NCBI GenBank assembly: GCA_964386705.1
Contig: CAYLTY010000014.1
Coordinates: 4,082 to 68,081 of the forward strand
From: AM-0621 sp964386705
GTDB taxonomy: Bacteria > Planctomycetota > Planctomycetia > Planctomycetales > Planctomycetaceae
Direction: 5' to 3'
DNA: 64,000 bases
Each line of letters opens with the position of its first letter. Position 1 is the first letter of the stretch. The notes beneath the pieces are model-generated. The model was not told where the DNA came from. It made no database searches and saw only the letters and a list, made by a program, of their open reading frames with translations. The translations under genes and the position numbers were made by a program. Below, piece by piece: positions 46,101 to 53,480 of this stretch.

Positions 46101-46550
46101 GACGGCAGTTCGTCCGCAGTTTCGCGGCAACGCTCGGTCGATGCGTTTCAGGCGGGCAGGGGAGACCTGTTCCTGATTTCATTGAAGGCCGGCGGCTCAG
46201 GGCTCAACCTCACGGCGGCGGATTATGTCATTCACCTCGATCCATGGTGGAACCCGGCGGTGGAAGATCAGGCGACAGACCGCGCTCATCGCATTGGTCA
46301 GCTGCGACCGGTGACGGTTTATCGACTGGTCACCGAAGGCACCATTGAGGAAAAGATTCTCGCTCTGCACGAACGCAAGCGCGAACTGGTAGCGAGTGTG
46401 CTCGATGGCACCGATGAAGCGGCTCAACTCTCAACGGAAGAACTCGTTGATCTCATCAAGGGCGGCTCAACTCCGAGCGAGTTGAGCGATGACGAAGCGC
46501 CAACATCTCCCAAACGCCGCAAGTCATCTCGTTCCAAAGCCGCTCGCTAA
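43152..46550 (+). CDS. SWIM zinc finger SNF2-family helicase
   Basis: A 1,132-residue SNF2/RapA-class ATPase. Near the N-terminus a SWIM zinc finger is intact: C85, C87, C96 and H98 in the CxC(x8)CxH arrangement. The middle ~550 residues are of the bacterial SNF2 accessory type with no clear catalytic motif. The C-terminal motor holds ADDMGLGKTVQALAVL (motif I, ~673), LVLDEAQNVKNPTT (motif II, ~766), LTGTPIENRLSELW (III), LVFSQFTQHL, GLNLTAADYVIHLDPWWNPAVEDQATDRAHRIGQ (V-VI). These proteins remodel DNA-bound complexes such as stalled RNA polymerase, or serve in some defence loci. No nuclease or methylase is adjacent. It converges on a histidine kinase gene 16 bases away. Confidence 0.92.
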   Translation: MLQQPHATNALAYYQALVVQALEAHPAAHRVNWSDTMRDLRAVGLEPSTRTFEIAGFDDEACDDLEIQICFPPRGGSTNEVIAVCSCDESTNNYHCRHTYAGLQLAAKILQRPQDQLSRFLAASPAQAPKPQAVSAVAPRLLNALDQVLRVAENPAETSPALGQRRLAYRIQIKRTIYGPSITVLPCEQELKKDGSAWKRGRALSWDQLRFHRELANGPHDEAVRELVNRTGYSPYAYNGPPTSAVLAALAGCTRVSLEDEHGDHPVMIRTGALSLTCGVENGNLKVYVTCNGEMFDFRNGLLSDGNSSSLIAVGLDTLMLITAPNQQSLMLATEFIKTPVSAPLAEATPLIERLSKLDGIMPVKFSDELVAEPIVADPRIHLELLPGQPQGLYARFRVRPLPDGAFAMPGDPRVGSYGTLGGKISRVQRDRVAERERALGILKELELPQSRAVSEWDWRFTSDEATIDFLAKVFDRQRQRCGQQATNTVAADELGQIPATDDLVVTWPQGGSIRVAGEIDSSSLRMSVEDRDDWFGLDGTVEVDGHIISLRSLISALKSGRKYISLGNGLWVRISDEFLERLQAIGDLVHSTKNGLEVDITAAPALQDLVQLREHFQLCAKWQNLLNNLDAKAIQCAAPPKSLNAELRHYQLDGYRWLKRLSTWGVGGCLADDMGLGKTVQALAVLLDRRETGPALVIAPMSVGFNWVRETQRFAPSLRVISYRDSDRGQVLQDVHASDVVVVSYALFQRDAEKFGATDWGTLVLDEAQNVKNPTTKTARAVRDLKAKWRLALTGTPIENRLSELWALFRAISPGVFGSWERFRDRFAAPIEKGKDPAKRQSLARLVKPFILRRTKEEVLKELPPRTEIQHTIELSSEERKRYEDARLAICTQLAGLDFNASGNDQRFTVLAAITRLRQLACHPRLVDAKWTKSSAKLDTFMELVEELREEGHRALVFSQFTQHLDLARKALDRIGVSYQYLDGSSSAVSRQRSVDAFQAGRGDLFLISLKAGGSGLNLTAADYVIHLDPWWNPAVEDQATDRAHRIGQLRPVTVYRLVTEGTIEEKILALHERKRELVASVLDGTDEAAQLSTEELVDLIKGGSTPSELSDDEAPTSPKRRKSSRSKAAR

Positions 46551-46566
46551 GTGACGAGATCCACAA

Positions 46567-47283
46567 TCAAGACTCTGTTGCCGGAAGTGCTGGCAGCGCG
46601 ATTGAGAAGCGTGTGCCTTTGCCGAGTGCGCTCTCACAGCTAATCGCGCCGCTGTGAGCTTCCACAATCTTGCGGACGGTCGGCAGACCGAGCCCGCTGC
46701 CGCCGGACTTGGTGGAGAAAAATACCTGAAACAGCTTCGATCGGGTCTTCTCGTCCATGCCGTGACCGGTATCAATGAATTCCAGCCGCACGTTGCCGTC
46801 ACGGTGATACGTCTGCAGCTCCAGCAGGCCGCCAGACGGCATGGCCTGAATGGCGTTCTGGGCGAGGTTCTGCAGCACTTGCTTCATCAGCGAGCGGTCC
46901 AGCCGTACCTGTGGCAGGTCAGATTCCAGGTGCGGACTGATGTCGACCTTATGCTCAGCGGCGGTTGGTCGATAGAAGTCGATGAACTCACGCACGACGG
47001 TGTTGAGGTCTCCGTCAACCAGTTGCAGTTCACCCGCGCGAGAGAACTGCAGGAACGCATCGAGGATCTCGTTGAGATGTTCGCATTCGGCCTGCACTTT
47101 CTTCAGCTTGGTCAGCATCCGGCGATCGCGCACGGCTTCGCTGTCCTGCACGTCCTCGACGAGCAGTTCCAGGTTGAGCTTCATCGTTCCGAGCGGATTA
47201 CGGATCTCGTGCGCCAGCCCCCCGGCCAGCTGCGCGATCTCGGCATACTGACTGAGTAATCGCTGCCGCTCCTGATCTTCCAT
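46567..47283 (-). CDS. Soluble sensor histidine kinase (minimal)
   Basis: A 238-residue kinase with no membrane helix and no recognisable input domain. The phosphoacceptor is H25 in GGLAHEIRNPLGTMKLNLEL. The ATPase domain shows NLAQNAIQAM (N box), FIDTGHGMDEKT (G1), FFSTKSGGSGLGLPTVRKI (F/G2) and GKGTRFSIALP (G3). GAGG precedes the ATG at a good distance. Because the protein begins only ~20 residues before the H box, it must be driven by a partner protein or by coiled-coil interactions. No response regulator is in the neighbourhood, so its output is unlinked. It converges on the SNF2 gene. Confidence 0.92.
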   Translation of the reverse strand: MEDQERQRLLSQYAEIAQLAGGLAHEIRNPLGTMKLNLELLVEDVQDSEAVRDRRMLTKLKKVQAECEHLNEILDAFLQFSRAGELQLVDGDLNTVVREFIDFYRPTAAEHKVDISPHLESDLPQVRLDRSLMKQVLQNLAQNAIQAMPSGGLLELQTYHRDGNVRLEFIDTGHGMDEKTRSKLFQVFFSTKSGGSGLGLPTVRKIVEAHSGAISCESALGKGTRFSIALPALPATES

Positions 47284-47388
47284 CACGCGACCTCATTGCC
47301 GGTTTCGAAACGTCGCTGCAAGCCTCACCAACGCCTGTCTGCCTTGTGTACTTCGCAGCAGACAACGGCGCGACGCTGCAAGCAATTC

Positions 47389-47456
47389 GGGAGGGCGCGG
47401 CTCCCGCTGAGCCGTGCCAGCCACTTGAAGCGGCTCGGCAGGAGTCTCGCCCTCCC
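47389..47456. repeat. Inverted repeat of the GGGAGGGCGAGGCTCC family
   Basis: The left arm is 47389-47414 (GGGAGGGCGCGGCTCCCGCT then GAGCCG) and the right arm 47431-47456 (CGGCTCGGCAGGAGTCTCGC then CCTCCC), with a few mismatches and a 16-base interval. It is the same element as the perfect copy at 15462-15560, with a shorter loop. Confidence 0.85.
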
Positions 47457-47548
47457 TCTCGCACTCAGCGGAACTGTATCGTCGCAGCCTCGGTTCTTGG
47501 ACCAGCGGGATTGACGAAAAGCTGAGTTGGTGAGGGGCTGAAAATGCT

Positions 47549-47598
47549 CGAAGCCTGAATCACCACGAAGAATTACCTTCGGTGCGATTCAGGCTTCG
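47549..47598 (-). terminator. Long hairpin, probable tig terminator
   Basis: CGAAGCCTGAATC (47549-47561) pairs perfectly over 13 bases with GATTCAGGCTTCG (47586-47598), and the interior adds CACC..GAAG/CTTCGGTG. On the minus strand it begins 26 bases after the tig stop and is followed by AGCATTTT, a short U tract. Confidence 0.75.
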
Positions 47599-47624
47599 GT
47601 ATCTAATTAATTGCTGCGATCGGA

Positions 47625-49067
47625 TCAGGAAGCGGCGGTCGAGAGGGACCGGGCCAGCATCACGTTGCAGATCGCGTCGTCGACTGATTCAACAGACAGG
47701 TCGTTGACCAGTTCATCGGTCAGCGGGACTTCTTCTTCCTTGGCTCGTTCCAGAGCGATATCAACCGCCTTGCGTTCGCGAATCTGAGCTTCCAGATTCT
47801 CGATCACGCGGGTCTTCTCGAGGCGAGCACGGACGCGGCGTGGGCTTTCGCCACTCTGGAACGCCATCGCCATGATCTCGACGTCGATGTCCTGCGGGCT
47901 GACTTCGATCTTCTCTTCGGTGGCGATCTTGTCGAGCACGAAGTGCTCCTTCATCGCCTGACGCGTGACCGAAACCGCGTTCTGACGCAGTTCGTTCTCG
48001 CGAGCCTTGATTTCCTTGCTGGTGTAACCAGCTTGCTTCATTTCCAGAATTTCGCGGTGCAGAGCGTTCTCAACCTGCTTGAGCACCAGAGTTTCAGGCA
48101 GATCCCAAGTCGTGGACTCGGTCATCTGTTCCAGCAACTGAGTGCGGCAGGACTGACGCTGACGGTACACAACCTGGCGTTCCAAGACCGTACGCACCGA
48201 TTTGCGGAGTGCCTCTTCACTGTCGGAACCGATCTGGGCGATGGTTTCCGGAGTGAGCGTCGCCGGAGCGAATTTTTGTACGCCGGTGACCTTGAAGGTC
48301 ACATTGAGCGTTTCGCCACGCATCGGGACGTAGCCAGCCTCTTTCGAGATGACCACGGTTGTATTGCGGGTATCGCCAACCTTGGCTCCGGCCAGCAACT
48401 GGTCGAAACCGGCGATTTCGCCATCGCGGAATCGCAGGGTGGGTTGCAATCGCAGGCTCAGGTGCTTCATGTCACGGATGAGCTTGCCACCATGCTCGAA
48501 CTCGACGTCCACCGTCACGCTGTCGCCAGCGGCGGCTGGTTCGCCGGTGTCAGCCTTGGTGCCCAGTTCAGTCAGCAGGCCAGCCAGATACTTGTCGACG
48601 TCGGCGTCGGTGATCTCGCGAACCGGCTTCTTGATGAGCAACTTGGCGTAGTCCGGAATCTGGACGTTCGGCCGAACTTCGACTTCGAAGCTGTAGGTGA
48701 AGTCGCCCACAGTCGGAATGTCGATGTTCTCAACGTCCATGTCAGGCTCGTTGATCGGGTCGACTTCGTTCTCGAGCGTCAGTTGCTCAAGGCTGGCGAC
48801 CAGCACGCGTTGCTTCAGTTCGTCGAGCAACTGCTGGCGGAACCGGGATTCGACGATGTGGCGCGGTACGCGGCCAACCCGGAATCCGTTGATGTTCGCC
48901 TTCGCGCAGTAATCGACGACGATCTGCTCGCGAGTTCGAGCGATATCCGCTTCGGGAACAGTGACTTCGACTTTCTTCCGGCATGGGCCTGTTTCGGAGA
49001 TCGTAACCTTCAGACCGTACTTCGAAGTGTCGCTGCTTGCCTGTTCAATGGCCTCAGTAGTACTCAA
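47625..49067 (-). CDS. tig: Trigger factor (ribosome-associated chaperone, PPIase)
   Basis: A 480-residue ribosome-associated chaperone. The N-terminal ribosome-binding domain has KVEVTVPEADIARTREQIV and the signature loop NINGFRVGRVPRHIVESRF. A central FKBP-like PPIase domain follows (AAGDSVTVDVEF to ETLNVTFKVTGVQKF), and then a helical C-terminal chaperone domain. A TTG at 49067, five bases after AGGAAGG, gives STTEAIEQASSDTSKYGLKV; no ATG is available, so TTG initiation is the best reading. It lies downstream of tRNA-Gly on the same strand. No clpP or clpX gene follows, although that is a common arrangement elsewhere. Confidence 0.93.
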   Translation of the reverse strand: MSTTEAIEQASSDTSKYGLKVTISETGPCRKKVEVTVPEADIARTREQIVVDYCAKANINGFRVGRVPRHIVESRFRQQLLDELKQRVLVASLEQLTLENEVDPINEPDMDVENIDIPTVGDFTYSFEVEVRPNVQIPDYAKLLIKKPVREITDADVDKYLAGLLTELGTKADTGEPAAAGDSVTVDVEFEHGGKLIRDMKHLSLRLQPTLRFRDGEIAGFDQLLAGAKVGDTRNTTVVISKEAGYVPMRGETLNVTFKVTGVQKFAPATLTPETIAQIGSDSEEALRKSVRTVLERQVVYRQRQSCRTQLLEQMTESTTWDLPETLVLKQVENALHREILEMKQAGYTSKEIKARENELRQNAVSVTRQAMKEHFVLDKIATEEKIEVSPQDIDVEIMAMAFQSGESPRRVRARLEKTRVIENLEAQIRERKAVDIALERAKEEEVPLTDELVNDLSVESVDDAICNVMLARSLSTAAS

Positions 49068-49143
49068 TGTAACCTTCCTCCGAGACAGTCTCGCCCGGCA
49101 CACCAGATAGCGGTGGCACGATTCCGTGTGGGCAAAAAGAAAG

Positions 49144-49216
49144 AGCGGGAGACGGGACTCGAACCCGCGACAACGACGTTGGCAACGTCGTGCTCTACCA
49201 ACTGAGCTACTCCCGC
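49144..49216 (-). tRNA. tRNA-Gly (GCC anticodon)
   Basis: On the minus strand the 73-base sequence folds as a standard tRNA. The acceptor is GCGGGAG/CTCCCGC, the D arm is GCTC AGTTGGTA GAGC, the anticodon stem is CGACG/CGTCG with loop TTGCCAA (anticodon GCC), and the T arm is GCGGG TTCGAGT CCCGT (last pair G-U). The discriminator is T. No CCA is encoded. It is 76 bases upstream of tig on the same strand. Confidence 0.96.
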
Positions 49217-49593
49217 TGACTGCGCCGGCAAAAGCGTTTTTGGCCGACGTCGGAGAATGTTAGGTTCGATCTAAGGAACAGGTCAAGGCACCCGGATCGC
49301 CCCTAACGGCAGCGGGGAGATTATTAGCCGGACGCCCCCTTTGAGCAAGCAGCAGGCGGTCAAATCGCGACCAAACCCCCGTCGGCACGCCGCAGGTGCG
49401 GGCGGGTTTGCCGATTCGTCGCATTGTGCCGATTTGTTCGCCCGATCTTGGATGGTGCTGTAGGACGGACAATCCTGTCCGTCGCATCCGTCCTCGCAAC
49501 GGTGACGGACAGGATTGTCCGTCCTACAACGATGAACCTCCGCGCGGCTAAACTGCGACGGGCCGATACAGACTTCCTTAGAAAAGATCTCTC
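49217..49593. other. Intergenic region between tRNA-Gly and cupin gene
   Basis: This 377-base divergent gap carries the perfect GGACGGACAATCC-type palindrome (49459-49528). The rest shows no gene I can support. It should contain the promoters for tRNA-Gly/tig and the cupin. Confidence 0.55.
49459..49528. repeat. Perfect 25-bp inverted repeat (GGACGGACAATCC family)
   Basis: TGTAGGACGGACAATCCTGT then CCGTC (49459-49483) is the exact reverse complement of 49504-49528, around a 20-base spacer. Each arm also has inner symmetry (GGACGGACAATCCTGTCCGTC). Related copies lie at 14073-14113 and 53560-53627. Confidence 0.92.
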
Positions 49594-49956
49594 ATGCCGT
49601 TCATCAACATCGCCGACTATCAGCCGATTGAACCTGTTCCGGGCTGTCGCATGCGGACGCCGTTTGGCAAGAACCTGATGCTGTCGTACCTGGAAATGGA
49701 CGACGGGGCCGAAGTTCCGCTGCACCATCATCCGCACGAGCAGGGCGGCATGCTGCTGAAAGGCCGGATGCAACTCACGATCGGCGACGAGACCCGTATC
49801 TGCGAAGCCGGTTCGATGTTCCTCATTCCGCCGAACACTCCGCATCGAGCTGTCGCCATCGACGGCCCGGCCGTCGTGCTGGACGTCTTCAGCCCGGTCC
49901 GTGAGGACTACGCCGAACTTGTGAACCGCTACATCCCGCCGGTGCCAGCGTCGTGA
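49594..49956 (+). CDS. Cupin domain protein
   Basis: A 120-residue single-domain cupin. Cupin motif 1 is complete, with metal histidines in EVPLHHHPHEQGGMLLKG, and motif 2 is MFLIPPNTPHRAV, with the second-set histidine. Small cupins of this type bind Fe, Mn or Zn and act as isomerases, dioxygenases or sensors. Nothing in the context specifies which. The C-terminus FSPVREDYAELVNRYIPP is a frequent ending in this subgroup. It is followed by a perfect hairpin that probably terminates it. Confidence 0.88.
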   Translation: MPFINIADYQPIEPVPGCRMRTPFGKNLMLSYLEMDDGAEVPLHHHPHEQGGMLLKGRMQLTIGDETRICEAGSMFLIPPNTPHRAVAIDGPAVVLDVFSPVREDYAELVNRYIPPVPAS

Positions 49957-49977
49957 AGCACGAAACTGGCTTGTCCA

Positions 49978-50006
49978 GGAGTGCTGAGGCTTTGACTCAG
50001 CACTCC
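49978..50006. repeat. Perfect 11-bp hairpin after cupin (GGAGTGCT family)
   Basis: GGAGTGCTGAG (49978-49988) pairs with CTCAGCACTCC (49996-50006) around GCTTTGA. It lies 22 bases after the cupin stop and could terminate it. Read on the minus strand it aligns with the hairpins at 50143-50169 and 59621-59647. Confidence 0.7.
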
Positions 50007-50113
50007 ATATGTTTGCGTCAATCAGTCTGGTTGCAGCAAGGAACGTGGCCGTCCGCTTACGTGCGGATGAAGATTCTCTCCGAGAACGCTGCTTCACGGC
50101 TCAAGTGCTTTGT

Positions 50114-50169
50114 CATTCTTTGCCGCCGCCCCGCAAAGAATGGAGGGCTCCGTCAAGCCGGAGCACTCC
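50114..50169. repeat. Tandem hairpins downstream of glnS (GGAGTGCT family)
   Basis: CATTCTTTGC (50114-50123) pairs perfectly with GCAAAGAATG (50133-50142). Immediately next, GGAGGGCTCCG (about 50142-50152) pairs with CCGGAGCACTCC (about 50158-50169). They occupy the 3' side of glnS and may end its transcript. The second hairpin belongs to a dispersed set. Confidence 0.65.
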
Positions 50170-50190
50170 AGGGGCGAACCACGCTCAAAG

Positions 50191-51915
50191 CTACTTGTCG
50201 CCCTTGCTCTGCACCTTGGCCCAAGTGTCTTTCAGGGTCACCGTACGGTTGATAACCAGCTTCTCGGCAGTTGAGTCGCGGTCGATGCAGAAGTAGCCGT
50301 TGCGTTCGAACTGGTACTTCGCGCCGACAGCGGACGTCGCCAGCACGGGTTCGACCTTGCAGGCCGGCAGCACTTCCAGCGAGTTCGGGTTGAGGTACTT
50401 CTTCCAGTCCTCGCCTTCGGGGATATCGCCCGCGTCTTCCAGCATGAAGAGGCGATCGTAGAGTCGCACTTCGGCATCGAGTGCATGCTGAGCCGAGACC
50501 CAGTGAATCGTGCCTTGCACCTTACGGCCATCAGGAGCGTTGCCGCCGCGAGTCGCCGGGTCGTATTCGGCTTTCACCGCCGTGATCTCGCCCGCCGCGT
50601 TCTGTTCGTAGCCGGTACACTTGATGAAGTACGCATAGCGCAACCGCACTTCGCGACCGGGGGCCAAACGGAAATACTTCTTCGGTGGGTCCAGCATGAA
50701 GTCAGATGCTTCGATGTAGATCTCGCGCGAGAACGGCACTTGCCGCGTGCCGAAGCTCGCGTCCTCTGGGTTGTTGATCGCTTCGAGCTGATCAACCTGA
50801 CCTTCAGGATAATTCTCGATGATGACCTTCAACGGCTTCAGAACGCCCATGACGCGCGGAGCCCGCTTGTTGAGGTCTTCGCGAATGGCCTGCTCGAGCC
50901 ATTCCATATCAACAAGGCTGTTGAACTTGGCGACGCCGATGCGCTCGCAGAACGCCCGCAGTGATTCCGGGGTATAGCCGCGACGACGGATGCCGCAGAT
51001 GGTCGGCATCCGCGGATCATCCCAGCCTGAGACCATCTTCTGCTCCACCAGTTCGAGCAGCTTGCGCTTGCTCATCATGGTGTAACTGAGGTTCAGCCTC
51101 GCGAATTCAATCTGCTGCGGATGATGAATGTCGAGCTGATCGATGAACCAGTCATAGAGCGGCCGATGGTTCTCGAATTCCAGCGTGCAGATGGAGTGCG
51201 TGATGCCTTCCAGCGAATCGTTCTGCCCGTGAGTCCAGTCATACATCGGATAGATGCACCAGGCGTCGCCGGTACGATGATGCGTCGCATGACGGATGCG
51301 GTACAGGATCGGGTCCCGCATATTCATGTTGGGCGAGGCCATATCAACCTTCGCGCGCAACACCATCTTTCCATCCGGGAACTCGCCCGCACGCATGCGA
51401 CGGAACAGATCCAGCGTCTCTTCTTTCGGCCGATCACGATGCGGACTGTTTTTGCCGGGCTCTGTCAGGTTGCCGCGCTGCTGCCGAATCTGTTCGAGAT
51501 TCTGCTCGTCGATGTACGCCTTGCCGTCCTGAATCATCTTCTCGGCGAACTGATACAGGTTCTCGAAGAAGTCGGACGCGTAGAACAGCCGGTCTTCCCA
51601 GTCGAAGCCCAGCCAGCGCACGTCTTCCTTGATCGAATCAACGTACTCGACGTCCTCCTTGGTCGGATTGGTGTCGTCGAACCGCAAGTTGCACTTGCCG
51701 CCGTACTTCAATGCCAGGCCGAAGTTCAGGCAGATCGACTTCGCGTGGCCAAGGTGCAGGTAGCCGTTCGGTTCGGGCGGGAAGCGAGTATGAACGCGTC
51801 CGCCGTTCTTGCCGGCAGCCAGATCACGCTCGACGATCTGCTCGATGAAGTTCAGCGAACGAGCTTCACCAGACTCACCAGCAGAGCCTTCCGAGGGGCG
51901 ATCAGTGGGTTCCAT
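50191..51915 (-). CDS. glnS: Glutamine--tRNA ligase
   Basis: A 574-residue class I synthetase. The N-terminus FIEQIVERDLAAGKNGGRVHTRFPPEPNGYLHLGHAKSICLNFG carries the HLGH form of HIGH, and MMSKRKLLELV is the KMSKS loop. DDTNPTKEDVEYVDSIKEDVRWLGF and HPQQIEFARLNLSYTM are GlnRS-typical, and the C-terminal beta-barrel anticodon domain is present (REIYIEASDFM). The ATG at 51915 was chosen because GGAG lies five bases before it. It stands alone on the minus strand, followed by hairpins. Confidence 0.96.
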   Translation of the reverse strand: MEPTDRPSEGSAGESGEARSLNFIEQIVERDLAAGKNGGRVHTRFPPEPNGYLHLGHAKSICLNFGLALKYGGKCNLRFDDTNPTKEDVEYVDSIKEDVRWLGFDWEDRLFYASDFFENLYQFAEKMIQDGKAYIDEQNLEQIRQQRGNLTEPGKNSPHRDRPKEETLDLFRRMRAGEFPDGKMVLRAKVDMASPNMNMRDPILYRIRHATHHRTGDAWCIYPMYDWTHGQNDSLEGITHSICTLEFENHRPLYDWFIDQLDIHHPQQIEFARLNLSYTMMSKRKLLELVEQKMVSGWDDPRMPTICGIRRRGYTPESLRAFCERIGVAKFNSLVDMEWLEQAIREDLNKRAPRVMGVLKPLKVIIENYPEGQVDQLEAINNPEDASFGTRQVPFSREIYIEASDFMLDPPKKYFRLAPGREVRLRYAYFIKCTGYEQNAAGEITAVKAEYDPATRGGNAPDGRKVQGTIHWVSAQHALDAEVRLYDRLFMLEDAGDIPEGEDWKKYLNPNSLEVLPACKVEPVLATSAVGAKYQFERNGYFCIDRDSTAEKLVINRTVTLKDTWAKVQSKGDK

Positions 51916-52041
51916 GTCGACTCCATTCAAGAATCGAGGCTGCGGCGCCGAGCCTCAATTTGCTGTCTGCGCACGAAAATAAGCCGGAACCACCGCGTGA
52001 TCCCAGCTTATTCAGTATGAAGCGATTCGCTCGACCGCGAA

Positions 52042-52218
52042 CTAACCAGCGGTGGCGGGCTCAAACTCGACGAACGGGCTGACCTTCTGTGCTTTCGCGA
52101 AGATCGCATCTTTATCTGCCTGAGTCGTCGCAGCCTGATACTTGGCGCGCAACTTCTTGAGCTTTGCCCTGCGGCTCCGACGGCGGGCGATTTCCCGATC
52201 TCGTTCGACGCGTCCCAT
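52042..52218 (-). CDS. Small basic protein, DUF6800-like
   Basis: A 58-residue protein, read from the ATG at 52218 with AGGA upstream. It begins MGRVERDREIARRRSRRAKL, then KKLRAKYQAATTQADKDAI and KVSPFVEFEPATAG. The N-terminal ~30 residues are strongly basic and helical, like a small RNA-binding or ribosome-associated peptide. It matches my recollection of the short planctomycete family DUF6800 (MGRVxRDREIARRR start), whose function is unknown. It lies between the glnS start and the D-threonine aldolase-family gene on the same strand. Confidence 0.82.
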   Translation of the reverse strand: MGRVERDREIARRRSRRAKLKKLRAKYQAATTQADKDAIFAKAQKVSPFVEFEPATAG

Positions 52219-52379
52219 CTTGCGAAGTCCTGCTATTTCCTAACGCGAAAATACATTCGGCCCGTCTTGACAGACCATTTACGGCACATCTTGTAGCAGT
52301 CCGGTCCGCAGGGGTCAATCCGCCCTTATGCTCCAACCCGCATGTCCGGGGCTTTTCAGGCGGATGAGCGCAAACCCTT

Positions 52380-53480
52380 TTACTGGATCTTGCCGCGTCC
52401 TTGAATCGGCCAGACCACTTCCAGACGGTCGCCACGGAAACCGTAGAAGTTCTCATGCAGGATGCTGGTGAAGTCCGCATAGCCCACAATCAGTTCAATC
52501 TTGTCACCAATCTTCAGATTGCGCGACTCGCCGTTGAGTTTCAGAGCACAGTGCTCGGCACTCGTCTGAGTGACCTCGGCGTCTGGATAGCCTTTCACCA
52601 GCGGCTTGTAGATGTCCGGATTCTGGGATTTTCGACCGCAGTCCAGAATGGCCCGGTCCAGAGTCGGGCGGCTCACAACCGTGGCCAGGCAGGTCAGCGC
52701 GTAGTTCAGGCCGGTGACACCGCACCAATCCTGGTACATCGGATCGGCGAAGATCCCGCCCCCCGCCTGCAGTTCGGTGATGCCTTCGCAGTCGGACGTG
52801 AACTGGTACGAGCCCGTGCCGCCCGCGCTGACGATGTGGCAATCCAGCTTGTCCCGATCAAACAGATCGCGGCAGCTGGTCAGCATCTTCATGGCGCTCT
52901 CGATCTTCTCTGCCTTCTCGTCGGGATCTTCGATCCTCAATAAATGGCCTTCATAACCCATAATGCCGCAGAGGCTTAAGCCTTCGAGTCGCGAAACGCC
53001 GTGAGCCAGTTCCAGCGCCGCAATGCCCGGCTGCACGCCGACTCGATTCAGGCCGATGTCCACTTCCAGAATGACACGGCACTCCACGCCATACTGCCGA
53101 CAGATCTTGGCGAGCGGTTCCGCCTGAGCGTAATGATCCACTGCGACAATCGGGTCCGCCCACTGGCAGAGAGCAGCGACGCGTTCCCATTTCGTCTGCC
53201 CGACGACCATGTTGGCAATCAAAATGTCTTGAATGCCGGCCTGAGCCATCACCTCGGCTTCAGACACTTTGGCGACCGTGACGCCGATCGCTCCGGCTTC
53301 GAGCTGCTTCCAGGCGATGGCCGGCGTCTTGTGGCACTTCGCATGCGGCCGCCAGTCCTTGCCGCGTGACTGGATGAATTCCGCCATGGACTCGATGTTG
53401 GCCTGCATGATGTCCAGATCAATGCAGAGCGAAGGAGTGTCGAGATCAAGCTTATGCGCACCGGGCCGAATGATTGTCAC
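52380..53480 (-). CDS. D-threonine aldolase/DSD1-family PLP enzyme
   Basis: A 366-residue fold-type III (alanine-racemase-like) PLP enzyme with metal cofactor. DTPSLCIDLDIMQANIESMAE and WRPHAKCHKTPAIA (Lys48 as Schiff base) are the family signatures, followed by VILEVDIGLNRVGVQPG and YEGHLLRIED. Near the C-terminus, SAEHCALKLNG aligns with the metal-binding H-x-C/D motif of D-threonine aldolase and D-serine dehydratase. The substrate is a D- or L-3-hydroxy amino acid by family, not by direct evidence. It is upstream of the DUF6800-like gene on the same strand, with a 161-base gap. Confidence 0.87.
   Translation of the reverse strand: MTIIRPGAHKLDLDTPSLCIDLDIMQANIESMAEFIQSRGKDWRPHAKCHKTPAIAWKQLEAGAIGVTVAKVSEAEVMAQAGIQDILIANMVVGQTKWERVAALCQWADPIVAVDHYAQAEPLAKICRQYGVECRVILEVDIGLNRVGVQPGIAALELAHGVSRLEGLSLCGIMGYEGHLLRIEDPDEKAEKIESAMKMLTSCRDLFDRDKLDCHIVSAGGTGSYQFTSDCEGITELQAGGGIFADPMYQDWCGVTGLNYALTCLATVVSRPTLDRAILDCGRKSQNPDIYKPLVKGYPDAEVTQTSAEHCALKLNGESRNLKIGDKIELIVGYADFTSILHENFYGFRGDRLEVVWPIQGRGKIQ

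Larger units (their letters stand above)
47284..47624. other. Intergenic region with repeat and terminator
   Basis: This 341-base gap between two minus-strand genes, the histidine kinase and the tig 3' end, contains an imperfect palindromic repeat (47389-47456) and a long hairpin next to the tig stop (47549-47598). No gene could be supported. Confidence 0.6.

Noticed and set aside
47943..49205. A 420-codon plus-strand frame opposite tig and running into tRNA-Gly
   Set aside because: It crosses the tRNA and mirrors tig codons. Trigger factor motifs lie on the minus strand.
51121..52020. A 299-codon plus-strand frame opposite glnS
   Set aside because: Shadow of glnS, whose synthetase motifs are complete on the minus strand.
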